Source: Accumulibacter sp. | GTDB taxonomy: Bacteria; Pseudomonadota; Gammaproteobacteria; Burkholderiales; Rhodocyclaceae | DNA: 5,378 bases | Reading direction: 5' to 3' | Assembly: GCA_003538495.1 (NCBI GenBank) | Contig: DPSD01000576.1 | Coordinates: 1-5,378 of the forward strand | Shown: positions 1 to 5,378 of the stretch, piece by piece | How positions within the stretch are numbered: position 1 is the first letter of the stretch | Layout: every line of letters begins with the position of its first letter | Translations under genes and position numbers: made by a program | The notes under the pieces: model-generated | The model's database searches: none | Seen by the model: only the letters and a program-made list of their open reading frames with translations | Told to the model about the DNA's origin: nothing

Positions 1-679
1 CTTCGTCGATGGTGATGTTGCGGCGCAGCGGGGCGTTGTGGGCGTTGTAGGCCAGCAGGCGCGAGAAGTTGCCGATCCCGGAAGCGGCGAGGGTCTTGAT
101 CGGGCCGGCCGAAATGGCGTTGGCGCGGATGCCCTGCGGACCCAGGCAGAAGGCGAGGTAGCGGGTGGCGGCCTCGAGGCTGGCCTTGGCCAGCCCCATG
201 GTGTTGTAGTTGGGCAGGGTGCGCTCGGCGCCGAGGTAGGAAAGCGCCAGCAGGGCCGGGTTGCGGCCCTTCAGGAGCAGCGGCCGGGCGGCCTTGGCCA
301 GTGCCGCGTAGCTGTACGACGAAACATCGTGCGCGATGCGGAAAGCGTCGCGCGAGATGCCGTCGAGGAAGTCGCCTTCGATGGCTTCGCCGGGCGCGTA
401 GGCAATCGAATGCACCAGACCGTCGAGGCCGTCCCACTGCGTGCCGAGGTCGACGAACAGCTGGTCGATCTCGGCGTCCTCGGCGACGTCGCAGCGATAG
501 AGCAGGGTGCTGTCGAATTCCCTGGCGAACCTGGCGACGCGATCCTGGAAGCGTTCGCTCTGGAAGGTAAAGGCCAGTTGCGCGCCTTCGCGGTGGCAGG
601 CCCTGGCGATGCCATAGGCGATCGAGTGTTTCGACAGCACGCCGGTGATCAGAATGCGCTTGTCGGCGAGGAATCCCAT
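1..679 (-). CDS. fabI: Enoyl-[acyl-carrier-protein] reductase (NADH) FabI, 3' end cut off by window edge
   Basis: FabI carries out the last reduction of each type II fatty-acid elongation cycle, turning trans-2-enoyl-ACP into acyl-ACP with NADH in the cytoplasm. The frame runs from ATG at 679 down through the left edge, giving 226 residues of a usual ~260, so only about 35 C-terminal residues are missing. The N-terminus [14 protein letters not shown] is nearly that of E. coli FabI. The nucleotide-binding stretch ITGV..SK.SIAYGIA lies at residues 11-25, and CDVAED at 63-68. The FabI-type catalytic signature is present: Tyr148 in SYLGAE, Tyr158 in PNYN, and Lys165 six residues later, matching E. 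coli Tyr146, Tyr156 and Lys163 after a two-residue insertion near 136-140. [14 protein letters not shown] follows. The start is set by family alignment and a Shine-Dalgarno site just upstream. The gene diverges from the ABC importer operon and has its own promoter. Residue 93 is Ala where E. coli has Gly93, a known inhibitor-resistance position. The assignment is firm. Confidence 0.97.
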   Translation of the reverse strand, partial: MGFLADKRILITGVLSKHSIAYGIARACHREGAQLAFTFQSERFQDRVARFAREFDSTLLYRCDVAEDAEIDQLFVDLGTQWDGLDGLVHSIAYAPGEAIEGDFLDGISRDAFRIAHDVSSYSYAALAKAARPLLLKGRNPALLALSYLGAERTLPNYNTMGLAKASLEAATRYLAFCLGPQGIRANAISAGPIKTLAASGIGNFSRLLAYNAHNAPLRRNITIDE

Positions 680-682
680 GAC

Positions 683-689
683 TTCTCCC
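683..689 (-). promoter_or_regulatory. Shine-Dalgarno site of fabI
   Basis: Read on the minus strand, GGGAGAA precedes the fabI ATG with about 3-5 bases between the purine core and the start codon. It supports ATG 679 as the start. It contrasts with the plus-strand binding-protein and first permease genes, which lack a close ribosome binding site. Confidence 0.7.
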
Positions 690-710
690 GTAACATGATT
701 TGACTGGGTT

Positions 711-743
711 GCAGCATTGCTGCGCATCTGGCAGCGAAGCCGC
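711..743 (-). repeat. Two 13-bp inverted repeats, 20 bp apart, in the fabI leader
   Basis: Positions 711-723 read GCAGC-ATT-GCTGC, a perfect 5-bp inverted repeat around three bases. Positions 731-743 read GCAGC-GAA-GCCGC, the same design with one mismatch (a G-U pair in the minus-strand RNA). The two units begin exactly 20 bp apart and lie between the fabI -10 box and its ribosome binding site. They could form two small hairpins in the fabI 5' untranslated RNA or be paired operator sites on one face of the DNA. Such short stems are common by chance in GC-rich DNA, so function is only an inference. Confidence 0.35.
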
Positions 744-754
744 TTAACCGCCGC

Positions 755-760
755 ATTATA
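755..760 (-). promoter_or_regulatory. Putative -10 box of the fabI promoter (TATAAT)
   Basis: On the minus strand this is an exact TATAAT in an otherwise GC-rich spacer. It would start transcription near 748 and leave a leader of roughly 70 bases before the fabI ATG. No good TTGACA-like -35 box lies 16-18 bp upstream, because that stretch is a GGC-rich triplet run, so the promoter may need an activator or be weak. The call rests on the consensus hexamer and its position. Confidence 0.5.
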
Positions 761-768
761 AGGGAATT

Positions 769-786
769 GCCGCCGCTGCCGCCGCC
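769..786. repeat. Short GCC triplet run (six units, one GCT variant)
   Basis: Six consecutive triplets, GCC GCC GCT GCC GCC GCC, lie in the divergent spacer just upstream of the fabI -10 box, where a -35 element would be expected. Triplet runs can vary in length by slippage, which would shift spacing in this promoter region. The run is short and may be only compositional. Confidence 0.4.
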
Positions 787-877
787 GATTGTCCGTCGGC
801 TGGGTGGCGATGGCCAGTACGCGGGAGTCCTCGGCAGGGGGCCGCGTTCTGCCGCACGCCGTCGCGATGCCGCGGTT

Positions 878-893
878 GGCGGCCAAAACCGCC
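878..893. repeat. Inverted repeat GGCGG-N6-CCGCC upstream of the binding-protein gene
   Basis: GGCGG at 878-882 is mirrored by CCGCC at 889-893 around CCAAAA. It ends 11 bp before the possible -10 box at 905-910, so it covers the place where a -35 box would be and could be an operator. An alternative pairing, TTGG-CGG-CCAA at 876-886, is embedded in the same stretch. The short arms and GC-rich setting keep confidence low. Confidence 0.25.
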
Positions 894-904
894 GGCGTTC
901 GCGG

Positions 905-910
905 TAGACT
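905..910 (+). promoter_or_regulatory. Possible -10 box (TAGACT) abutting the binding-protein start codon
   Basis: TAGACT ends seven bases before the ATG at 918. If it acts as a -10 element, transcription would begin at or next to the start codon, giving a leaderless or nearly leaderless mRNA. There is no Shine-Dalgarno sequence in this gap, which fits that idea. No convincing -35 box is visible, and the hexamer matches the consensus at four of six positions, so this is tentative. Confidence 0.3.
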
Positions 911-917
911 GTCGGCC

Positions 918-3116
918 ATGTCGCTCATTCGCCTCGCCCTTCTGTCGCTGCTGCTGGTGCTCTCGGCGTGCAGCAGCGAGCAGAACGATCCCTACCCGAA
1001 GTCGGAGCGCGGCCAGAACATCCTCTATTCGGCGTTCACCGACCGCCCGAAGCACCTCGATCCGGTGCAGTCGTATACCGAGGACGAAATCACCTTCACC
1101 GCGCAGATCTACGAGCCACCCTTGCAGTACCACTACCTGAAGCGGCCGTACACGCTGATTCCGGCGACCAGCGCAGCGGTGCCGCTGCCGCGCTACTACG
1201 ACGCGCAGGGCCGGGAACTGCCGGCCGATGCGCCGGCGGCGAAGATCGCGCGCAGCGTCTACGAGATTCGCATCCGTCCCGGCATCCGCTACCAGCCGCA
1301 TCCGGCCTTCGCCACCGACGCGACCGGCCAGCCGGTCTATCGCGATCTTGACGCCGAAAAGCTGCGCGGCATCGACCGGATCGCCGATTTTGCCGAGACC
1401 GGCACCCGTGAGCTGGTCGCCGACGACTACATCTACCAGATCAAGCGTCTGGCACACCCGCATCTGCATTCGCCGATCTTCAGCATGATGGGTGAGCGGA
1501 TCATCGGTCTGCGCGAACTCGGCACTGCTCTGCACGAGGAGGCCAGGGCGCTGCCGCCGGGCTCCTGGCTGGACCTCGATCGCTTTCCGCTGGCGGGCGT
1601 CAGCCGCGTCGATCGCTACACCTACCGGATCGAATTGCGCGGCAAGTACCCGCAGTTCCCCTACTGGCTGGCGATGCCGTTCTTTGCGCCGGTACCGCGC
1701 GAGGTCGACCGCTTCTACAGCATGCCGGGGATGGCCGAGAAGAACCTGACGCTCGACTGGTACCCGGTCGGCACCGGGCCGTTCATGCTGACCCGCAACG
1801 ACCCGAACAGCCGCATGGTGCTCGAACGCAACCCCAACTTCCACGGCGAGACCTACCCCTGCGATGGCGAGCCGGGCGACCGGACGGCCGGGCTGCTGGC
1901 CGACTGCGGCAAGCCCTTGCCGTTCATCGACAAGGCCGTGTTCTCGCGCGAGAAGGAAGCGATTCCGTACTGGAACAAGTTCCTGCAGGGCTATTACGAT
2001 GCTTCGGGGATTTCGTCGGACAGCTTCGACCAGGCGGTGCGGCTTGGCGTCGGCGGTGACGTGCAACTGACCGACGAGATGCGCCAGAAGGGGATCCGGC
2101 TGCTGACCAGCGTGCGGCCGTCGGTGTTCTACATGGGTTTCAACATGCTCGACCCGGTCGTCGGCAGCCTCTCCCCGCAGGCGACCAAACTGCGCCAGGC
2201 CTTGTCGATCGCCATCGACCAGGAGGAGTTCATCTCGATTTTCATGAACGGTCGCGGGATCGCCGCGACCAGTCCGTTGCCGCCGGGGATCTTTGGTTAT
2301 CTGGAGGGCGAGGCCGGCAACAACCCGGTGGTCTACGACTGGGTCGACGGGCGGGCCCGGCGAAAGCCGATCGAGCTTGCCCGGCAGCTGCTCGCCGAAG
2401 CCGGCTGGCCGAACGGTCGCCATGCCAGGACCGGCGAGCCGCTGGTCCTCAACCTCGACACCACCAGCGGCGGCATGGGCGACAAGTCGCGGCTCGACTG
2501 GCTGACCCGGCAGTTTGCCAAACTCGACGTCCAGCTGGTCGTCCGCTCGACCGACTTCAACCGCTTCCAGGAGAAGATCCGCAAGGGCGCGGTGCAGCTT
2601 TACTACCTGGGCTGGAACGCCGACTACCCCGATCCGGAGAACTTCCTGTTCCTGCTCGCCGGCTCCGAAGGCAAGGTCGCGGTGGCCGGCGAAAATGCTT
2701 CCAACTACGTCAATCCGGAGTTCGACCGTCTGTTCGAGCAAATGAAGAACATGGAGAGCGACGGTCCGCGCGGCGCCGAGCGGCTGGCGATCATTCGCCA
2801 GGCGATCGCGCTGCTGCAGCACGATGCGCCGTGGATCTTCGGCTTTCACCCGAAGAGCTATACGCTGGGCCACGACTGGTTGCACAACCGCAAGTCGACC
2901 GACGTCGGCAACAACATCCTGAAGTACCAGCGGATCGACGTCGCCAGGCGTGCGCGGCTGCGGCAGGAGTGGAACGAGCCGGTACTCTGGCCGCTGCTGG
3001 CAGTGGCGCTGCTGCTGGTCGCCGTCGTCCTGCCGGCCGCGATCGGCTATCGGCGTCGCGAGCGGGGAACCGCGCTGATGGCCGCCGCGATGCCGGCGCG
3101 CCGGCCTGAGGTATAG
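918..3116 (+). CDS. ABC transporter solute-binding lipoprotein, family 5 (peptide type), with C-terminal membrane anchor
   Basis: This 732-residue protein is the periplasmic solute-capturing subunit of a DppA/OppA-type importer. The frame stays open upstream to a TTG at 789, but ATG 918 is preferred because it places a lipoprotein signal at the N-terminus: hydrophobic residues 6-16, lipobox LSAC, lipidated Cys18. The family 5 fold spans about residues 45-650. Recognisable parts are [11 protein letters not shown] near 48, IYEPPLQY at 64-71, VGTGPF at 284-289, VLERNPNF at 301-308, YMGFNM at 405-410, [15 protein letters not shown] at 425-439 and [13 protein letters not shown] at 565-577. Cys315 and Cys330 could form a disulfide. 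Oddly, residues 690-710 form a strong transmembrane helix followed by YRRRER, so the protein appears anchored at both ends; it is also longer than the typical ~530 residues. The first permease starts 9 bases after the stop, in the same frame. A peptide substrate is family-level inference only. Confidence 0.9.
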   Translation: MSLIRLALLSLLLVLSACSSEQNDPYPKSERGQNILYSAFTDRPKHLDPVQSYTEDEITFTAQIYEPPLQYHYLKRPYTLIPATSAAVPLPRYYDAQGRELPADAPAAKIARSVYEIRIRPGIRYQPHPAFATDATGQPVYRDLDAEKLRGIDRIADFAETGTRELVADDYIYQIKRLAHPHLHSPIFSMMGERIIGLRELGTALHEEARALPPGSWLDLDRFPLAGVSRVDRYTYRIELRGKYPQFPYWLAMPFFAPVPREVDRFYSMPGMAEKNLTLDWYPVGTGPFMLTRNDPNSRMVLERNPNFHGETYPCDGEPGDRTAGLLADCGKPLPFIDKAVFSREKEAIPYWNKFLQGYYDASGISSDSFDQAVRLGVGGDVQLTDEMRQKGIRLLTSVRPSVFYMGFNMLDPVVGSLSPQATKLRQALSIAIDQEEFISIFMNGRGIAATSPLPPGIFGYLEGEAGNNPVVYDWVDGRARRKPIELARQLLAEAGWPNGRHARTGEPLVLNLDTTSGGMGDKSRLDWLTRQFAKLDVQLVVRSTDFNRFQEKIRKGAVQLYYLGWNADYPDPENFLFLLAGSEGKVAVAGENASNYVNPEFDRLFEQMKNMESDGPRGAERLAIIRQAIALLQHDAPWIFGFHPKSYTLGHDWLHNRKSTDVGNNILKYQRIDVARRARLRQEWNEPVLWPLLAVALLLVAVVLPAAIGYRRRERGTALMAAAMPARRPEV

Positions 3117-3117
3117 T
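3112..3117 (+). promoter_or_regulatory. Possible -10 box (TATAGT) overlapping the binding-protein stop codon
   Basis: TATAGT contains the TAG stop of the preceding gene (3114-3116) and ends eight bases before the permease ATG at 3126, the same geometry as the TAGACT box ahead of the binding-protein gene. It could drive extra, nearly leaderless transcription of the permease genes. No -35 or extended -10 motif is visible. Because the stop codon supplies half of the hexamer, coincidence is a serious alternative. Confidence 0.25.
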
Positions 3118-3125
3118 CGCCAACC

Positions 3126-4103
3126 ATGCTCGCCTACCTCGTTCGCCGCCTGCTTTATGCCTTGCCGATCCTGATCGGCGTGAACGTGATCACCTTCGCG
3201 CTGTTCTTCGTGGTCAACACCCCCGACGACATGGCGCGGATGCAGCTCGGCGTCAAGCGCGTGACGCCCGAAGCGATCGGCAAGTGGAAGGCCGAACGCG
3301 GTTACGACAAGCCGCTGTTCATCAACCAGGCGGCCAGCGGCAGCGCGGTGTTCACCGACACCATCTTTTTCAGCAAGTCGGCGCGGATGTTCGCCGGCGA
3401 TTTCGGGCGTGCCGAGGACGGCCGCGATATCGCCCGCGAGATCACCTCGCGGATGGGGCCGTCGCTGGCGATCGCGCTGCCGACCTTCGTCCTCGGCTTG
3501 CTGGTGACCGTTTCGTTTGCCCTGCTGCTGACCTTCTTTCGCGCCAGCTACCTCGACTTCTGGGGGGTCGTGCTGTGCGTGGCGATGATGTCGATCTCGG
3601 GCCTGTTCTACATCATCGGCGGCCAGTTCCTGATCAGCAAGATCTGGCGGCTGGTGCCGATCTCGGGCTATGGCGGCGGGCTGGATGCGTGGAAGTTCGT
3701 CATCCTGCCGGTGCTGATCGGCGTCATTTCGGGCATCGGCTCGTCTACCCGCTGGTATCGCACGATCTTTCTCGAGGAGATCTCGCGCGACTACGTACGC
3801 ACGGCGCGGGCCAAGGGGCTCTCCGAGCTGGTGGTGCTGTTTCGCCACGTGCTGCGCAACGCGATGATCCCGATCCTGACCGGGGTGGTGGTGGTCATCC
3901 CCTTGCTGTTCATGGGCTCGCTGCTCACCGAGTCGTTCTTCGGAATACCCGGCCTGGGCAGCTATACCATCGATGCGATCAATGCGCAGGATTTTGCCGT
4001 CGTCCGGGCGATGGTCTTCATCGGTTCGGTGCTGTACATCGTCGGCCTGATTCTCACCGACCTCTCGTACACCTTTGTCGACCCACGGATCCGTTTCAAC
4101 TGA
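3126..4103 (+). CDS. ABC transporter permease, DppB/OppB-like
   Basis: This 325-residue inner-membrane protein is one half of the channel of the peptide-type importer. The N-terminus MLAYLVRRLLYALPILIGV is the usual start of this family, with the first helix at about 9-30. A periplasmic loop of roughly 80 residues (31-112) follows, then further helices near 114-137, 145-170, 190-206, 248-268 and 293-313. The cytoplasmic coupling loop that contacts the ATPase is clear at residues 222-250: DYVRTARAKG followed by LRNAMIPI, the EAA-type motif with Gly231. The ending, YTFVDPRIRF, is also typical. Length is normal for the family. The gene follows the binding protein by 9 bases, with only a distant GAGG at 3108-3111 as a possible ribosome site, and its TGA overlaps the next ATG by one base. 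It probably pairs with that downstream permease. The family assignment is firm; the substrate is unknown. Confidence 0.94.
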   Translation: MLAYLVRRLLYALPILIGVNVITFALFFVVNTPDDMARMQLGVKRVTPEAIGKWKAERGYDKPLFINQAASGSAVFTDTIFFSKSARMFAGDFGRAEDGRDIAREITSRMGPSLAIALPTFVLGLLVTVSFALLLTFFRASYLDFWGVVLCVAMMSISGLFYIIGGQFLISKIWRLVPISGYGGGLDAWKFVILPVLIGVISGIGSSTRWYRTIFLEEISRDYVRTARAKGLSELVVLFRHVLRNAMIPILTGVVVVIPLLFMGSLLTESFFGIPGLGSYTIDAINAQDFAVVRAMVFIGSVLYIVGLILTDLSYTFVDPRIRFN

Positions 4104-5378
4104 TGGCTTTCCTGCCGGTCATTCTCTGGTCCGACGCGCTGATCTGGCTGCTGTTCGTGGCGGCGATCGCCTTCGGCTGGCTGTCGGCGCGCAATCCGCT
4201 GTGGCGTACGGCCTGGCAGCGGGTCGGCCGCAGTCGCGCGGGAATGGCTTCGGCGACGGTCCTGCTGGCCTTCGTCGCCGTCGGTCTGCTCGATTCGCTG
4301 CACTACCGGCCGCGTCTGGAAAACGACGCCGGGCAGGGGGCCGGCAACGCCGGCGGCCAGCCGGCGGCCTACGCCGTCGAGGTGCTGTCGTTGCTCGACT
4401 TCATTCTGACGCCGCTGCGCACGCAGAACGAGAAGACCTATTCGGAACCGCTGGCAACGCGCGCGTACGCCAAGGAGTCGATCGAGTCGCGCGACGCGGC
4501 TGGCCAGTTGCAGCAAAGGCGCGACTACCCGCGGTTGCGGCATGGCGGCGCGCATCGCGGCGTCGACGAGGCGCGCCGCGATGCCGACATCGGCTACCGT
4601 CTGCTGCGAGCCGTCGGTCTGGCGCTGCTCGCCTGGTGGGCCGTTGCCGCGGCGACGGCGGCCGGCCTGGCCCGCGCCGAGGCTTGCTCGCACCGGGCGG
4701 CGTGGCGGCGAATCTGGCGCAACGAGAGCGATTTTGCCTGGAACGCGGTGCTCGCCGCGTTCGGCAGCCTGTTGCTGGTAGCGCTGCCGCTGGCGATGCT
4801 CGCGACGCATTATCACGTCTTCGGTACCGACAAGGTTGGTCAGGATGTCCTCTATCAGGTGCTCAAGAGCGTGCGCACGGCGCTGGTCATCGGGCTGGTG
4901 ACGACGCTGGTCACCTTGCCGCTGTCGATCCTTCTCGGCGTGCTGGCCGGCTATTTCCGGGGCTGGGTCGATGACCTGATCCAGTACCTTTATACGACGC
5001 TCAGTTCGATTCCCGGGGTGTTGCTGATCGCCGCGGCGGTGCTGATGATGCAGGTGCTGATCGACAACCATCCGCAGTGGTTCGCCACGGCTGCCGAACG
5101 CGCTGACCTGCGCCTGCTGGCGCTGTGCTTCATCCTCGGCGTGACCAGCTGGACCGGCCTGTGCCGGCTGTTGCGCGGCGAGACGCTGAAGCTGCGCGAG
5201 CTCGAGTACATCCAGGCCGCGCAGGCCTTTGGCGTCGCCGACCTGCGGATCATCGGGCGGCACATCCTGCCCAACCTGATGCATATCGTGATCATCGCGC
5301 TGGTGATGGACTTCTCGAGCCTGGTCCTCGCCGAGGCAGTGCTCTCGTACGTCGGGATCGGCGTCGACCCGACGATGA
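4103..5378 (+). CDS. ABC transporter permease, DppC/OppC-like, with extended N-terminal region; 3' end cut off by window edge
   Basis: This is the second channel subunit. The frame runs from ATG 4103 past the right edge, giving 425 residues so far. The ATG overlaps the preceding TGA (TGATG), which points to translational coupling. The canonical core starts late: HVFGTDKVGQDVLYQVL, the HPLGTD-type motif, lies at residues 238-254, whereas typical DppC/OppC proteins have it at about 60-70. The coupling loop, EYIQAAQAFG then ILPNL, is at 368-392, and VLSYVGIGVDPTM ends the visible part, so perhaps 40-50 residues are missing. The extra region holds probable helices at 11-27, 48-64 and 168-190 before the usual first helix at 212-234. 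Basic stretches 34-46 and 191-206 favour the cytoplasm, which places residues 65-167 in the periplasm. That loop has a Gly/Ala-rich segment (76-89), then EKTYSEPLATRAYAKES at 110-126 and PRLRHGGAH at 143-151. The core assignment is firm; the role of the extension is unknown. Confidence 0.93.
   Translation, partial: MAFLPVILWSDALIWLLFVAAIAFGWLSARNPLWRTAWQRVGRSRAGMASATVLLAFVAVGLLDSLHYRPRLENDAGQGAGNAGGQPAAYAVEVLSLLDFILTPLRTQNEKTYSEPLATRAYAKESIESRDAAGQLQQRRDYPRLRHGGAHRGVDEARRDADIGYRLLRAVGLALLAWWAVAAATAAGLARAEACSHRAAWRRIWRNESDFAWNAVLAAFGSLLLVALPLAMLATHYHVFGTDKVGQDVLYQVLKSVRTALVIGLVTTLVTLPLSILLGVLAGYFRGWVDDLIQYLYTTLSSIPGVLLIAAAVLMMQVLIDNHPQWFATAAERADLRLLALCFILGVTSWTGLCRLLRGETLKLRELEYIQAAQAFGVADLRIIGRHILPNLMHIVIIALVMDFSSLVLAEAVLSYVGIGVDPTM

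Noticed and set aside
38..703. Plus-strand reading frame of 221 codons over fabI
   Set aside because: It is the mirror of fabI, whose catalytic Tyr and Lys residues and N-terminal motif are unambiguous on the minus strand.
789..917. N-terminal extension of the binding protein from TTG 789
   Set aside because: The added 43 residues have no hydrophobic signal and would bury the lipoprotein signal that begins exactly at ATG 918, so the longer form is unlikely.
756..3848. Very long antisense reading frame (1030 codons) opposite the binding-protein and first permease genes
   Set aside because: Its codons are in exact register with the sense genes, so it stays open only because the sense frame lacks TTA, CTA and TCA, all rare codons in GC-rich genomes. 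The product is rich in His, Gln, Arg and Asp without any recognisable domain, while the sense strand encodes clear protein families.
4075..4974. Plus-strand reading frame of 299 codons overlapping the second permease
   Set aside because: It is Arg, Ala and Gly rich with no helices or motifs, whereas the overlapping frame from 4103 shows the GTD and coupling-loop motifs of a permease.
3962..5284. Long antisense reading frame (440 codons) opposite the second permease
   Set aside because: It is also codon-aligned with the sense gene and explained by the same absence of TTA, CTA and TCA. Its composition is unlike a real protein and the opposite strand holds clear permease motifs.

Overview
This high-GC window has strong G/C preference at third codon positions and looks like a Betaproteobacterium. 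The style of its FabI and of its extended peptide-type ABC permease suggests the Rhodocyclales or a relative, but that is an impression from remembered family resemblance, not a search result.

Layout: (1) 1-679, minus strand: the N-terminal 226 codons of fabI, the NADH-type enoyl-ACP reductase of fatty-acid synthesis; its 3' end lies beyond the left edge. (2) 680-917: a 238-bp divergent intergenic region. It carries a perfect TATAAT box for fabI, two small inverted repeats 20 bp apart in the fabI leader, a GCC-type triplet run, and a possible -10 box directly against the start of the next gene. (3) 918-5378, plus strand: a tightly packed ABC importer operon of the dipeptide/oligopeptide type. 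It encodes a lipoprotein solute-binding protein of family 5 with an unusual C-terminal membrane anchor (918-3116), a DppB/OppB-like permease (3126-4103), and a DppC/OppC-like permease with a long extra N-terminal region (4103 to the right edge, truncated).

The binding protein would capture a solute, probably a peptide or similar small molecule, in the periplasm and deliver it to the channel formed by the two permeases. The ATPase subunits needed to drive transport are not in the window and probably follow to the right. The substrate cannot be read from the sequence. The features most worth a second look are the doubly anchored binding protein, the roughly 100-residue periplasmic loop and two extra helices in the second permease, and the binding-protein/permease junction, where an in-frame TAG sits inside a TATAGT box just before the permease start. 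No RNA genes, mobile elements, CRISPR arrays or phage genes were seen. Several very long antisense reading frames are explained by codon usage and are rejected.
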